Source: Zeugodacus cucurbitae (lineage: Eukaryota; Arthropoda; Insecta; Diptera; Tephritidae). From it: a stretch of 64,000 nucleotides of DNA. The notes below the pieces were generated by a model. It was not told where the DNA came from and did no database searches. It saw only the letters and a program-made list of their open reading frames with translations. The translations under genes were made by a program, and so were the position numbers. The number at the start of each line of letters is the position of its first letter. Position 1 is the stretch's first letter. The DNA is taken from positions 5,678,501-5,742,500 of the forward strand of contig NC_071671.1 in NCBI RefSeq assembly GCF_028554725.1, given 5' to 3'. Below, piece by piece: positions 11,941 to 23,850 of this stretch.

Positions 11941-13330
11941 TCAAGCAGAAATTGCTACTTTTAATGATAAACGCGTTAGTATGTGGCAATTAAATAAAAG
12001 TAAACTTTTTGAAATTATTTCTAGGTTACTTCGGTTAGGTTCAATTCATTTTAGAACGGTCTTGCAATTTGAAATACAATTTTTGAGAATTTTTTTTCAT
12101 TTTTTTTAAGAAATGTGGTAAAATTTACCGCAACAGATTGAACACCAATAGTTTCTTGTTTAATTTTAATCAGTTCCTCGTTTATTTGTTGCTACCTGCT
12201 CTTTGAGTCCCAGCTCCGGACTTATCAAAACAACACGAAGACTGTGTCAGCGCTTTAAGTCACCCACATTATTTCACTAAACACATCTGAAAATAGGTTT
12301 GAAACCTAGGATAGCGCTCATATACTTTTATCATGGTATTGTTACTACATGTGTGTCTCAGGTATAAGAGAAAGTGCTAAAGCACGCATGGGCTTCATAA
12401 TTTAGCCACTATTATTATACATTACAAAAAAACATACGAAATGAATTTATGTAGCATATTTTTAGGCGCATATGAAGCATGTGCTAAAAATTCAACCAAA
12501 AGCGAACTAGATAATAACAGGTTTACTCAAGCAAATTTGGGACAGCATATGAATAAATTTAGACACGCACACACTCACACAGATATATTCATTTAAATGC
12601 TTGCATATGTTTGTGCACACACCGGTTACTATGTGTTATTATGCGCTCCATTTGTGGGTCCCCTTTGTGGTTGCATGCTGTTAAATTCATATAAACACTC
12701 TCTGGCATGCAGCTCTCTCTCTGTGTGTGTATTTACCTACATTAGCACTCATTTAAATAAATGTTGTTGCATATTGTTGTTGTTGTTGTGCAACGCCATT
12801 TGTGTATTGTAGTTAGCTCCTTTGTGTGCGCTAATTCAAAAAAAAAAAAAACGAAAAAACACACTGTCGGTATGTTGGGAATAGTAGATAATATTTTGTA
12901 AACATTTTTTTTTATTGTTGTTGTTCTTTTTTTATTCAACCCTTAACGCTTATTACCTTGCTGGTTTTTATGTTCGTATTTTGTAAGTCTTTATAAAGCG
13001 TGTGTGTAGCCTGCTTTCCGCTGTATTGCGCCTAAATGTGTGCCACAAATTACTGTTATGTAAGTATATGCTCTCTCTCATATATATATATATACATATT
13101 TTTATGAATGCGATAGCGTTACAAAGTGAAATGAGCTTGTGTTTACCTTCATTTATAAGCTTGTTATGCTTGCAAATTTGTTGCATAATTTTAGGCGAAT
13201 GAGCATGTAAAGCGGCATATATAAAGAAATGGTAACAAAGTAGTTATTTCATGAGAATATGAAAAATTCTGTGTGCTAAAACATGAAAATTTGAGAAAAT
13301 TTGTAGAAATTACATAAAGTGGTAAAGGTA
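11941..13330. other. Gene-free stretch, nothing recognised
   Basis: AT-rich DNA with short CA/TG and TTG microsatellite runs (about 12560-12800) and a (TA)n run near 13080. No supported gene. Confidence 0.45.
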
Positions 13331-13439
13331 CTTGTATGGGTTTCGGCTAAATTGTAAGCTGCTAAATTGGAGAATATTAAAATATATTCAAAAAGCTGCA
13401 GTGCGGAATACTGAAAACACCAATGGGCGAAATTTCTTT

Positions 13440-14045
13440 ACACTTTTACTATTAGTGGACGAGATTGCCAAACGGGGCGTAAAACTGTCATCCGAAAGCA
13501 TGATGAACGTTGCTAAACCTATACACTGTCTATATGATGAGCTAGACAGAAACTTGGTAAAAAAGTTCAAAGCGCGCTGGAAGAATATATCGGGATGGAA
13601 AACCGCAAAAGTTATGTGTAAGGCGGTAGATAAGTAGTACACGAGATTTCTATTGACGCTCGATAGAAGCAAATGTAGGAATATGGTCGGCACTCACTGG
13701 TCACTGTCTTGTGGCGGCACACGCCTACAAGATGGGGCTGATAGATCGCGAAGACTGCAGGAAATGTCAAGAGCAAGGCACCAGAGAAACAATGGAGCAC
13801 CTCTTCTGTGAATGTCCTGCATTATCAAGACAACGGCTTCAGCATTTGGCGACTACACATCACGTTAATCTGGAAGAGATTTCGTTGGTGAAGCCGCAAA
13901 GCCTTTTGAAATTCGCAACAAGCGCAGGCATCCTAAAGGATAATTACTGCTCATTAACTACGTGACTGCCCTCCATCTGGTATCGCAAAGGACTAAAACT
14001 AGTCTATGTGTGGCTTTTTAGCCTAACAGAGTAACCTAACCTACT
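13440..14045 (+). mobile_element. Non-LTR retrotransposon 3' relic (RNase H end and zinc knuckle)
   Basis: The first frame (to 13637) ends with a segment resembling the RNase H region of fly non-LTR elements (ELDRNLVKKFKARWKNI..WKTAK). A frame change near 13635 leads into a second frame (to 13965) with the C-terminal zinc-knuckle pattern DCRKCQEQGTRETMEHLFCE..CPAL. The 3' end then carries the tail TAACCTAACCTAC near 14030-14042. Stops and the frameshift make it a dead, 5'-truncated copy. The piece at 58340-58795 belongs to the same broad type. The clade (R1/LOA/I group) is not settled. Confidence 0.7.
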
Positions 14046-14535
14046 ATTAGAGTTTAGTGTTTTACATTTTTTATTTCTTTTCTTAGTAATTCGCTTGGTT
14101 TAAATTATCTCTTAGCTGACACAAGGCGCCTTAAATTATCTCGTATAGTCTGTGTTGTTATGCAAATCAATTCAAATGAAAAATTGTATCATATTCACTC
14201 GCTTAGAATCCGTTTCATTAGATCTTCATGGAATTGGAATCGTATTTAACGGAAGTGCTTTTTTCTTTCCTTTTGTATACCCATGTCGTGTGACGCCGGT
14301 TTGTGGTCGTGACAAAATGATTTAAGAGTACACAAAATCAAACAAATTTCTGCTTTGTGGATTACAATGTGGAATTCTTCTCATTACATGTTATTTATGA
14401 TTACATAACTTAACCGGATGTATTTTACTGCTAAGAAATTTATTTTTGTATTGTTCCAATCAGCTTTTGTTGAACCTACTACTTCGAAACTTTGCACTTC
14501 TTACTATTTGTACTGTTAGGTATTGGCTAGAATAT
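14046..14535. other. Gene-free spacer
   Basis: Nothing recognised between the retroelement tail and the GATA-rich field. Confidence 0.4.
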
Positions 14536-15515
14536 AGTAAAAGATCGAAGATAATATATTATAGATAACAGATACTTGATAAAATTTAAGATATGCTAAG
14601 CGACAGATCTCTATTAGGTGGGAGACTAAATGACAGATAATGGTTATTAGGGAGTAGATAACACACGATAGATAATTGATTATAGATAAAGAATGATAGA
14701 TGATATATAATAGATATAGAATAATATTAGATTATGCTTATTAGATCTACCATCTATTTGATTAATGATAGGTATAGATAGAAGATGATTGGTGATAGAT
14801 AAAATATACTTCTCGGTAGATTATAGGTTATGTATGAAGGATGTAAGATAATAGATGACAGAGGATAGATAATCTAAGATAAATGACAGATAATGTTATC
14901 AGATGGCAGATAATACTCGTAAATGATAATATTCATAAATGATTGAGGATAGATAATATATGATAGCTTATAGGTAATACACAATAGTTAATTTGTTATA
15001 GCTAAATGATGTTAGATAATAGAGTATAAATTATGGCAGATAATAATCGATAAATATTACGCAAAAGGTAATTGGTTACAGATAAAGGATTTTAGAATAG
15101 AAATGATAGATAATTATTATTATATGGTGGATAATACTTGATAAAATAGTAGGTTATAGATAGACGATGGTAGAGGATAGTTCATAGATGTTTGATAGAT
15201 GATAGATAGTAGATAAGATTCAGTAGATATTGGCTGGTAGATGATAGAAAATATATAATAGTAGATAAATAGATGAATAATAGGTCATAGATAGAATATG
15301 GTAGATGATAAATAATAGTTCATAGATGATAGACGATATCAGATAGATAATTCTTTGTAGATAATAGGTTATAGATAAATTATGGTAGATGATAGATAAT
15401 AGCTGAAAGAATATAGATAATGAATAACATATAATAGATAATATACAGTAGATTATATGTTATAGTTAATAAATAAGAGATAATAGATAATAGATAACTC
15501 CTGACAGATAAAATT
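14536..15515 (+). repeat. Degenerate GATA-type simple-sequence field
   Basis: Nearly 1 kb is composed of irregular variants of TAGATAATAGATGATAGATA. The purine-rich strand is always the plus strand. No fixed unit length is seen, which points to an old, decayed GATA/TAGA microsatellite. Confidence 0.85.
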
Positions 15516-17040
15516 TAGGTTGTCCACCGAAAAAATTATATAGCGAACCTGCTTGCTTAGTCAAATGTAAGCATGGTGTGCACCAACAATTTCTAATCAG
15601 ACACAAAATTTAACTTAGGGAGTGTGGTGAGTAATAAGAAAACTAAACAATGCCTTAGGACTAAATTCGAAGGCACTCAGACGAACTGCTTTAAATGCGT
15701 CAGCTGTGCCTTAACTGCAATTGCCCCAAACAAACACACACATCCACAAATATATGCAAATAATATACACATACCAGTGTAGAAATATATACCGATGCAA
15801 ATTACCAACAAGCTGTTCTATCACCCTGTGGCACAGACCGCCTATCGATACCGCAACTATGAGAGATTACATATTATGTTGCGGTTATGTTGCAGACGAA
15901 AATACCAAAGTCACAACAAGATGCCGCAAACTAGCCGAGAGGCGAAAACGCTGACCGAACGAACGCCGCACACAATAATGTTTGTGTGCTGTTGACAGGC
16001 GGCCAGTAGCACCTGCCGCCGAAAGCCAAAGCAAACGCTCGTGTGTGCTGCGGTGGAAACGGTTGGTGCTGCACAGCTGCATACGTATTTAGTTATAATT
16101 ATAGTATCATATGTGCTGTGGATGAGTGGATTTTGTTGCAGCAAAGGCTTGTGTTGGCATAAATTTACAGTTTGACACTAGGCAATGCGCTGCCCTCCGG
16201 TGAATATAGATAACGGTGTTGTCAACAGGAGTATGGTAGAAAGGACGATGGCGCTGCGTTGATGACAGCCGCTATGGTAATGATTTTTCAGTTGCGAATT
16301 GGTATTTGCGGAAGGAGAGGATAGTTATTTTAATTTTTAGTCGAATTAAATTATTCGGATATATTAATTTGGTTGCTAAAATGCTCACGAAATTCTACAT
16401 TTAACACTGTATTTAAAGTATATCTGTGGTTATATAATATCTATTTATGCTATACTAAGCTGACACCCCATCTACATGTACATACACGTACTGAACATTT
16501 TCCTTGTAAAAATATTTGCCGGCTTCACTATGATAACCAGCTAATGTTCCGCTAAAGTACTTATACATCGACGTTGAATGCAATACTACGCAGAAGAGAG
16601 CGCTCGTGTATATCCGTTACTGAAATTAAGGCGAATTTTTATAAGAATTTTAACGAAAAGTTGTTGCTTGCAATTACGGTAAACATTTGCTGGCGGCTGT
16701 CCGATCGGCGCACCGAGCGGATTAAATTCGATATAAAACGGGACCGTAAGATCAATCTAAGGTCAAAGATACATATAGAGACCCCAAGAGAGCATACTGT
16801 GGAAGTGCACCTTCTAAACCCCAAACTATGACAGAGCGGATGAGCATGAAAGGGAACAAGCAAATAGTTCTTCATGTTTTATATATGCATAAATGGTTCT
16901 TACCATATAAAATATCGGTAAAAATACCCGATTTAATAACTCCTACAAAAAATATTTGTTTAAAGTTGTTTATAAGTTAGAGTATCTTAAGTTTTGCTGG
17001 GTGAGCTAGAATAGAATAGAAATTTTAGAGGAATGCACTA
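15516..17040. other. Gene-free stretch, nothing recognised
   Basis: A relatively GC-rich patch lies at about 15830-16280. Short frames at 15721-15995 and 16574-16831 have no recognisable domain. Confidence 0.4.
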
Positions 17041-17049
17041 CGACCTGTG

Positions 17050-17450
17050 GCCTTTTGTACCCTCCCTAAGTTTACAACAAATCCATCAGTCCTAGCACTC
17101 TTACAAATTCAAGAATGGTGCCTAGGTTGTGTAGGTGGTACCTAAGCTTACAGTGGCCTGTATATAGTCCCACAAAGACTCTTAGTTTATTTTTGGGGAT
17201 TTTGATTACACACCTAAATCTTTTAGTGTTATACCCGCCACTGAAACACTTTGCTTGGCGTAGATCCGTAGCTTGCCGCCAGTACTTCTCCCTGTCTTTC
17301 CTCAGTTCATTCGGGAACACTTCCCTAATTGTGTGTGGCTCCACTGCTATAAAGGGTTTTGGCAACAAGCAGCTTAGTTGAGGCAGCCGATCGCACTAGT
17401 TCATTAGCTGCTTCGTTGGCTGGGTGCTCTATAAGAAGCTTTTCTTTGCT
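17050..17450 (-). mobile_element. Jockey-like non-LTR RNase H relic
   Basis: On the minus strand, a decayed RNase H end can be read. The upstream part (about 17450-17370) encodes EHPANEAANELVRSAAST, matching the H..N..ADEL.R..A pattern. The downstream part encodes LRVFVGLYTGHCKLRYHLHN, the common VG..TGHC.L..HL motif of Jockey and I-type elements. At least one stop interrupts it. No full reverse transcriptase is present nearby. Confidence 0.65.
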
Positions 17451-19439
17451 GTTTTGCAACAATTGATAACATAACGGTGGATATAAGAATAATGGGTATA
17501 TGTTCGCTCAAATTAAAAGGTGTTTTTGTTAGATATGTGGTATTCATGAAGAATTGAACGCATATAATTTAATTTTATGGCTAAGAATTTAGCTTTATGG
17601 TTGATTGACCAGTCAAGAGGCCTAACATTTTTTTCAGCAAAAGGGATCGTATGTCAGCCCGTAATTTTTTAATGTGACATCGCATTATATTTCGCTACTG
17701 ATTTGTTCACAAGCGAATATGATCACGAGAAAAGGCATAGAAATTCGTATATCTTGCCTGGTGTTCTTTTATGGTTTCGCAAATTCTGCTCGTGTGTCAC
17801 ATCTTGAAGTTATTCTATCTAAGAAAACGGATGATCTATTTAAATTTTTTTTTTGTCAAGTATGTGAATATTTTTACGATTAGGGTTCTTTTCCCTCACT
17901 TTCAAAAAGATATTAATTTGAAAGTCTGAAGTATTTTTTTAATTATTATAATTAACAAATGAGCTTCCTCTTTACTTATTTATCATTTATTCTCAAACAC
18001 CACACTATTTACGCTTACTATAGTATCTTCCTTCTACCTCTCTAGCGCTTCCTATACAATTCTGATGAATGAAATTCAACCAAACACATTCCTTAAAATT
18101 AAATTTATTTCAAAATAAAATTTAGTTATATTTTTATTAAGTTCTATTTTCATTTTTATTAAAATTTTAGCTGTATTATTTTTGTAGCTCTCTCTCTCTT
18201 TTGTTCTTCTTCTGTTATTTGAACAATTTTGCACTTTTTCTTTTAAACCTATTGTGTTCTCTTTTCGCACAACATGCACTCCATTATAGTTTCGTTGTTG
18301 CACGTTAAGTTCACACACGCGTACAAAAAATGTAAGTCGTTGCACTTTTCCATATCACTGCTCACAATTAAAATGCGCGCTACATACGAGTATATAGTTT
18401 ATTATAATATGCTTTTTATCACATATTTTATGCATATTTTTCTCCTATATGCTTATGCTAAAGCGAGTAATGTACTTGTAAATATAAAAATGCATATGTA
18501 TACTCGCTTCTCATTGTATATTTGTAGTTATATGCTCATGTAAGCTTGCATATACATAAATATTCAAGCTGACTCGCTGCATTCACACTGCTTTTCAGCA
18601 TTTTTTCCTCCTTACTCGTGCGCCACTTTCATTTTATTTTAAACATTTCCTACTCAAATGTGTTGCGCTGCACTTCAATCTTGTTAATACATTTTTTTTC
18701 GCTTTTGTTGTAATACCTTTTTTCTGCTTTTTATCGCAAATATTTTATTTTTATTTTATTTTAATTTTTTTTCCTGATTTTATTTCGTTGCTTCCCTATT
18801 TTACAGCTCACTTTCCTTACTCTATTTTTGCTGTAGTTGTTTTCATGCTTCGCTTTACATTTTATTGCCGTAATTCTCGACACTTACACACATTTTTCTT
18901 GCGCCACTTTCGCTACGCTGAAATGCGTTTTATGTGCGCTCGCCATTTGTAAGCGCGGAGCAGCAGCGGGGGCCAGGTGCAGAAATTGTTTAAAATTCAG
19001 CGTTGAAATTGGGGTTGCACTGCTCGCTTACGATTGTAATGGCGCTTTAATAACATTAAATTGCAATATATATTTATGACGGAATTGCATTTTAAAAGCG
19101 TAATTTGTTGTTTAAAGTTTGAGTTGAGTTGAGTTGAGTTCGGTTGTAAGTTGTGAGTTGAGTTGAGTAGCGTAATTGTGGGTTGCGTATACGACGTGGT
19201 GTACCTTTAGAATAGTACTTTTGTTCATTAGGGCAATAAATGCGGTGTTCTGCTTAATGAATTGATTTTTGGCCGATTTTTATGTATTTGTTCAGCTGTA
19301 ATAACTATTTATATGTTTATATATTGATTAGCTGGTGTTTGTTGTAATCTGGTACAAAGTAAAGCTGATTCTATAAGGACAGGAAAGGAAAGCTATTTTT
19401 AACATCCAATGGTTGCCGAAGAATGGCAGTAATTCTACA
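17451..19439. other. Gene-free stretch, nothing recognised
   Basis: AT-rich DNA with a short pentanucleotide (GAGTT)n run near 19120-19165. The short frames present have no domain. Confidence 0.45.
19119..19167 (+). repeat. GAGTT microsatellite
   Basis: TTGAGTTGAGTTGAGTT followed by diverged copies of the same pentamer. Confidence 0.7.
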
Positions 19440-19527
19440 AATATTGTAATAAAATATTGCATGTCACTACAATAACAAAAATTGCTTCTAAAATATTTTT
19501 TTTGCTGTTGCGATCAAAATTATTTAG
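19440..19527 (+). repeat. Left remnant of a CAACAACAACTC-type array
   Basis: ACAATAACAAAAATTGCTTC, a T-run, then GTTGCGATCAAAATTATTT is the same unit seen at 20625-20950, on the other side of the inserted DINE-like element. Confidence 0.55.
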
Positions 19528-20617
19528 AAACGAGTAAGGAAGGGCTAAGTTCGGATGCAACTGAACATTTTATACTCTCGCAATTTATTGAAGAAATTTT
19601 ATTAAATTTTACTTTTCCTGAACCGATTTCATTCATTTTCACCAGCAAGGTAAACTATATCCAATACTATACGCTCACTTAATTTTGCTAAGATATCTCA
19701 CATATTAACCGATATATGCGGAGTAAAGCCCGCACATAATTAGTTATATGGGAGCTAGGGGAAGTTCTGATCCGATTTTAATAATTTTCGGAACAGAGAC
19801 ACACAATTAGGAGAAAAAAATTTCATCTGAATTAAATTAAAATATCTGAAAGATTTGCCGATATTTTCGGTAAAAAATTACCCTTAGGCGCTGAGTTCTT
19901 CTTGTAGAATTAGGGGCTTTGAAAAGTTATAGTCCGATTTCGAAAATTTTACCATAAGTGAAGCCACGGATGATATACAGTATTTGTGTAAAGTTTTATT
20001 CCGCTATCTTCATCGGTTCCTTATGTATATATTATAAAGTGAAGGAATCAGATGGAAACCAAAATTGAGTTATATGGGAAGTTGACATACTTGTCAACCG
20101 ATTTCGCCCATTTTTCATCCGTGTTGTCAGGGTGTCAAGAAAATATTATATACCGAATTTAATTGAAATCGGTCAAGTAGTTCCTGAAATATGGTTCTTA
20201 GCCCATAAGTGGGCGGCGCCATGCCCATTTTCCATTTTGTAAAAAAATCTGAGTGCACCTTCCATCTGACATTTCTCATGTAAAATTTAGTGTTTATGGC
20301 GTTTTTCGTTAGTGTGTTAACTCACTTTTAGTAATTTTCAACCTAACCTTTGTATGGGAGGTGGGCGTGGTTATTATGCGATTTATTTCATTTTTGGACT
20401 GTATAAGGAAATGGCTAAAAGAAATGACTGCAGAAAGTTTGGTTTATATAGCTTCATTTATAAAAGATATATACAAATAACCGATTTGGGGGGCGGGGCC
20501 ACGCTCACTTAAAAAAATTATATCCAAATGTGCCCTTCCCTAATGCGATCCTTTATTCCAAATTTCATAACTCTATTTATGGCTTAGTTATGACCCTTTA
20601 TGTGTTTTCGGTTATAA
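19528..20617 (+). mobile_element. DINE-1/mini-me-like repeat, 3'-truncated copy
   Basis: It begins with GTAAGGAAGGGCTAAGTTCG and the subterminal TTTATACTCTCGCAATTTATT, as do the copies at 37.4 and 52.1 kb. It continues with the same order of landmarks but stops near GTTTTCGGTTATAAAT, before the GTCY core and right terminus. It is non-coding. Placement with DINE-1-type Helitron-derived repeats rests on the subterminal inverted repeats and on the GTCY core of its sister copies. Confidence 0.65.
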
Positions 20618-20624
20618 ATATCGT

Positions 20625-20950
20625 GTGTAACTATAACAACAACAACTCATTCCTGAATATTATTTTTCAACAACAACAACTCACTTTAAAATATATTTTT
20701 GTTGCTTTTTCAATCGAAATTATTCATGAAATTTTGTATGCGACTACAACAACAATATTTTTTTATTTATTTTTTTTTGCAACAACAACAACTCCTTCTA
20801 CAACATTTTTTTGTTGCTTTTGTTATCAAAATTATTTCCGAAATACATAATATATAATGCAATAACTTCAAAATTTCATTCTACAATATTTTTTATGCAA
20901 CAAAAACAACTCTTTCCACAATTTTTTTTTGTTACTTCTGAAATTGAAAA
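20625..20950 (+). repeat. Decayed tandem array with CAACAACAACTC units
   Basis: About four diverged units of roughly 100 bp follow each other. Each has CAACAACAAC(T)C, a T-run with TTTTTGTTGC, then a TCAAAATTATT-like end. Confidence 0.6.
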
Positions 20951-22538
20951 TTAAAAATTTCTTCCATATTTAAGGATTTAAGACTCCTAGAAACTTTTCT
21001 GAAAGCTTTTTTCGATCGATTCAGATTCCCATCTAACACAGCCTCACATTCATTACTAATTTTTCATTATATTTATAGCAATATTGCTCTTTTTACCTCC
21101 TCTGAACAGAGGTTCTTTCATGCATTCAGCTAATTAAGCATACCTGTGACGCTATTGAAGGCTAAAAATATTGCTTTAATTAGTACATAGACGCATCATA
21201 CTGTCTCACCTGACTTTTCATCCTTTCCTATCTCACTATACTACCAAAGTGCACAATTAAATTAACTAATTTGGATTTATGCGCTTTCAGAATACATGCC
21301 ATTGCCGCTCAACCGCAATTAGCGCATAACCTTCACTCATAAAATAACCATAGTGCAAGCCAGCAATCCAACATTGGCATTTGCAGCGTATCGCTTTATG
21401 AAATCATAAACGTGTTGCATAAATCTTATAATACTTTTTAATACACCAATGCTGGCTAAACGTTTCGCATTCACTCCGGACGCGTCGCACTTTCATTAGG
21501 AAAATTACATATTTTATTGCGGCAAATGCCCAGGGCTTACCAACTGCTTTGTGCATTTGCGAATAAATGGAGCCATAATAAACTAAGCAGTAAATTAACA
21601 CGGTGTTTATATAAGCAAGCAAACTGCTCAAATATTAAAATAGACAAATAAACAAACAAGCAGGCAACTACAAGGTAAAGGCAAAATAGCCAAGGCAACC
21701 ACAACACAAGACTAGAGCGGCAGAGAGACAAGAGCTACTACTCGTGCTGGCTGGCAGTGTAATGTAGTGGGAAGTGTGAGTGTGTAAAAAACTATAAATA
21801 AAACTTAAGCTGTAAATGTAATTAGAGCGGATTATTGGCGTGCTTTTGTAAGTAATGCGCCTAAAAGGTGACTATTAAAAAGTTGAATAACGCTGAAATG
21901 AAAGCAAAAAATTAAGTTGTTAGTGCGATGCGGTGTGGCTAGCAACTGCAAGTGCACGCTTATGAGTGGTGGAAGTGGTGGTAAGTGTAGTTTGGGACTG
22001 CAGTTTTAACCCACACCAACAACATTTCGACCAAGCTGAGCTATACACCATTGGCATTTCGGTTGTTTCGTTCATGAAAACTGGCACTGCACATTTGGCT
22101 GCTGAAGTTGGGCTCTACTTAAGTCTCGCCTCCACCTTTCCGACCAGTAACGTTCTCTCTCACTCTCTTTCACCCTCTCTCACATTTCTCTCCCTCTCTC
22201 ACACCACCCACTTCAGCAGTTAATGCTTAGCTGCTCGTGAAATACTTGTACTTGTGCATACTTTCAGCTGTAAATAAACAATGACAACAAAAAACAACAA
22301 CTGAAACCAAAAACAACAAACACAAAAGTTTTTACAGCAAATACTTTACAAGCTATGAATATGGCTCATAAGCAAAAGTGTGCGGGAGCCAAAACATTAG
22401 CATAGCGCTTAACAGCTCACAACGTGTTGTGTTGTTGTTGCAGTTGTTTTCACAAAAATTTGTGCGAAACTTCTGCATTTGACCTATGGCAGTTTTGCTT
22501 TCGTTGCATATTTCCATTTCTTCATTTCTATAAAATTT
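20951..22538. other. Gene-free stretch, nothing recognised
   Basis: Contains a pyrimidine-rich CTCTCT run at about 22150-22205 and one inverted copy of the GCGCCTAAAAG motif near 21857. No supported gene. Confidence 0.45.
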
Positions 22539-23233
22539 TTAAGGAGGGAGCCTGCTTTAGATGCTTAAAAAATCTATATTTTCAAGGATTTTTTTGGAAA
22601 GGAAAGAAATGTCTGATTGAAATGAAACTTTTTGGTTTTATTCTTATATATTTGAAGAGTCATCTCAAATTTTTGTATCATTATACATTAGATATGTTTG
22701 AAGAAATTTACGGAGGCGCCTCGAGTGTGCAATTTCTGTGTGGCGGGCAAGATGCAGGTCGCAATTTTCATCTGAAACAAAAAACAAAAGAAATTTTTAA
22801 TTTTCAATAGTGTATTCCTATGTGAACCAAGAAAATTCAACAAAAAGTGAAAAATTCAACAATTTTTCGCAGTTTAAAAAAAAAGGCATTTAAAAAAAAT
22901 TACTTTAAATCCTTTAAAAACCGGATTAATGTTAACTTTCTTAAGGTATTTTAGGTTCACCTAGAAGAGAATTTAATTCCAAATACAATGCATTTTGATT
23001 CATTTCGATAGGACGTTTTTCCTATCTTGCCCGCCAATTTGAAAAAATCATAAAAATGGAAATCCGAGAAATCGCGTGTCAAAGTTTTCGTTCACAAAAT
23101 ATCGTAAATTTCTTGAACTTACCCTATAATCCATATAACTGTCCTTCGGACTTTTCAAATAATTGTTTTTCGGCCACTTGCTCGCAAAAAAAAATGGATT
23201 GTTTGAAGCCTCTAAAGCAGGCTCCCCCCTTAA
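22539..23233. mobile_element. TTAA-flanked foldback MITE, family 2
   Basis: TTAA at 22539-22542 and 23230-23233 borders inverted ends: GGAGGGAGCCTGCTTTAGA at the left and, on the opposite strand, GGGGGGAGCCTGCTTTAGA at the right. The 687-bp interior folds back a second time: GGCGGGCAAGATGCAGG near 22741 faces CCTATCTTGCCCGCC near 23021. Short open frames inside have no domain. The architecture is the same as at 2670-3319, but the ends differ, so it is a separate family. Confidence 0.82.
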
Positions 23234-23547
23234 GCTGATGATCTCTATGAAACTTTTGTCCCCTATTAGTTCGTGTATAGTTTTGCGGCAGTTCCAATTG
23301 CATTTGAATTTCGGAAGACAGAAATATATTTACTGTATGCTGCCTTTTCTTTAAGACCGTAAATGCTAGCAGTTCTCGTAAATAGGTGATATATTAAGAC
23401 TTTCGCTATTTCTAGATTTCGTGTTTAAATTATAGACGGTGTCTTTGCTTTTTCGCTTTCAGAAAATATCTTCACCGAATCAATTCATAAATTTCTGGGT
23501 GAGGTATCCCACGAGCTGACTCTTTTTCTGTTTCTTTGTTTCCTTTA

Positions 23548-23850
23548 TCACCTAATGATCTCGTCTGAAGACCGGTAAGCCAAGAAAAGGCTGTTCCAAA
23601 GTTCATTTATCTTTAAATAGTAATAGATTGGGTTTGAAACCAGGTCACTTTCCACCTGATCTTTCCAACTGTTTGTAGGTTTTTCTCTTCCTCTGCTTTC
23701 ACCAGCGGGTACTGTACAGAACACTTTCAAAGTTGTAGTGCTTTTCTCCGTTGGGACAACATGACCTAACCAGCATAGTCGCTGAACTATATCAATGTCT
23801 TTATAACTCGTACAGCTTATCGTTCAATCGCCTACAGTATTAGCCATTGC
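23548..23850 (-). mobile_element. RTE-type non-LTR relic
   Basis: Minus-strand translation gives KVFCTVPAGESRGREKP and then WKDQVESDLVSNP. This is a decayed form of the C-terminal RTE segment at 41284-41736 (KVFDAVPTGGSREWGRPP and W.AQVESDLV). Beyond it, toward 23850, CATGTTGTCCC and CGACTATGCTGG-like remnants fit the preceding LGHVVRMDE region. It is heavily mutated. Confidence 0.6.

Noticed and set aside
16574..16831. Basic 85-codon open frame
   Set aside because: No recognisable domain and no gene context; too short to support.
22424..22810. A 128-codon open frame
   Set aside because: It crosses the left border of the TTAA MITE at 22543, so most of it is mobile non-coding DNA.
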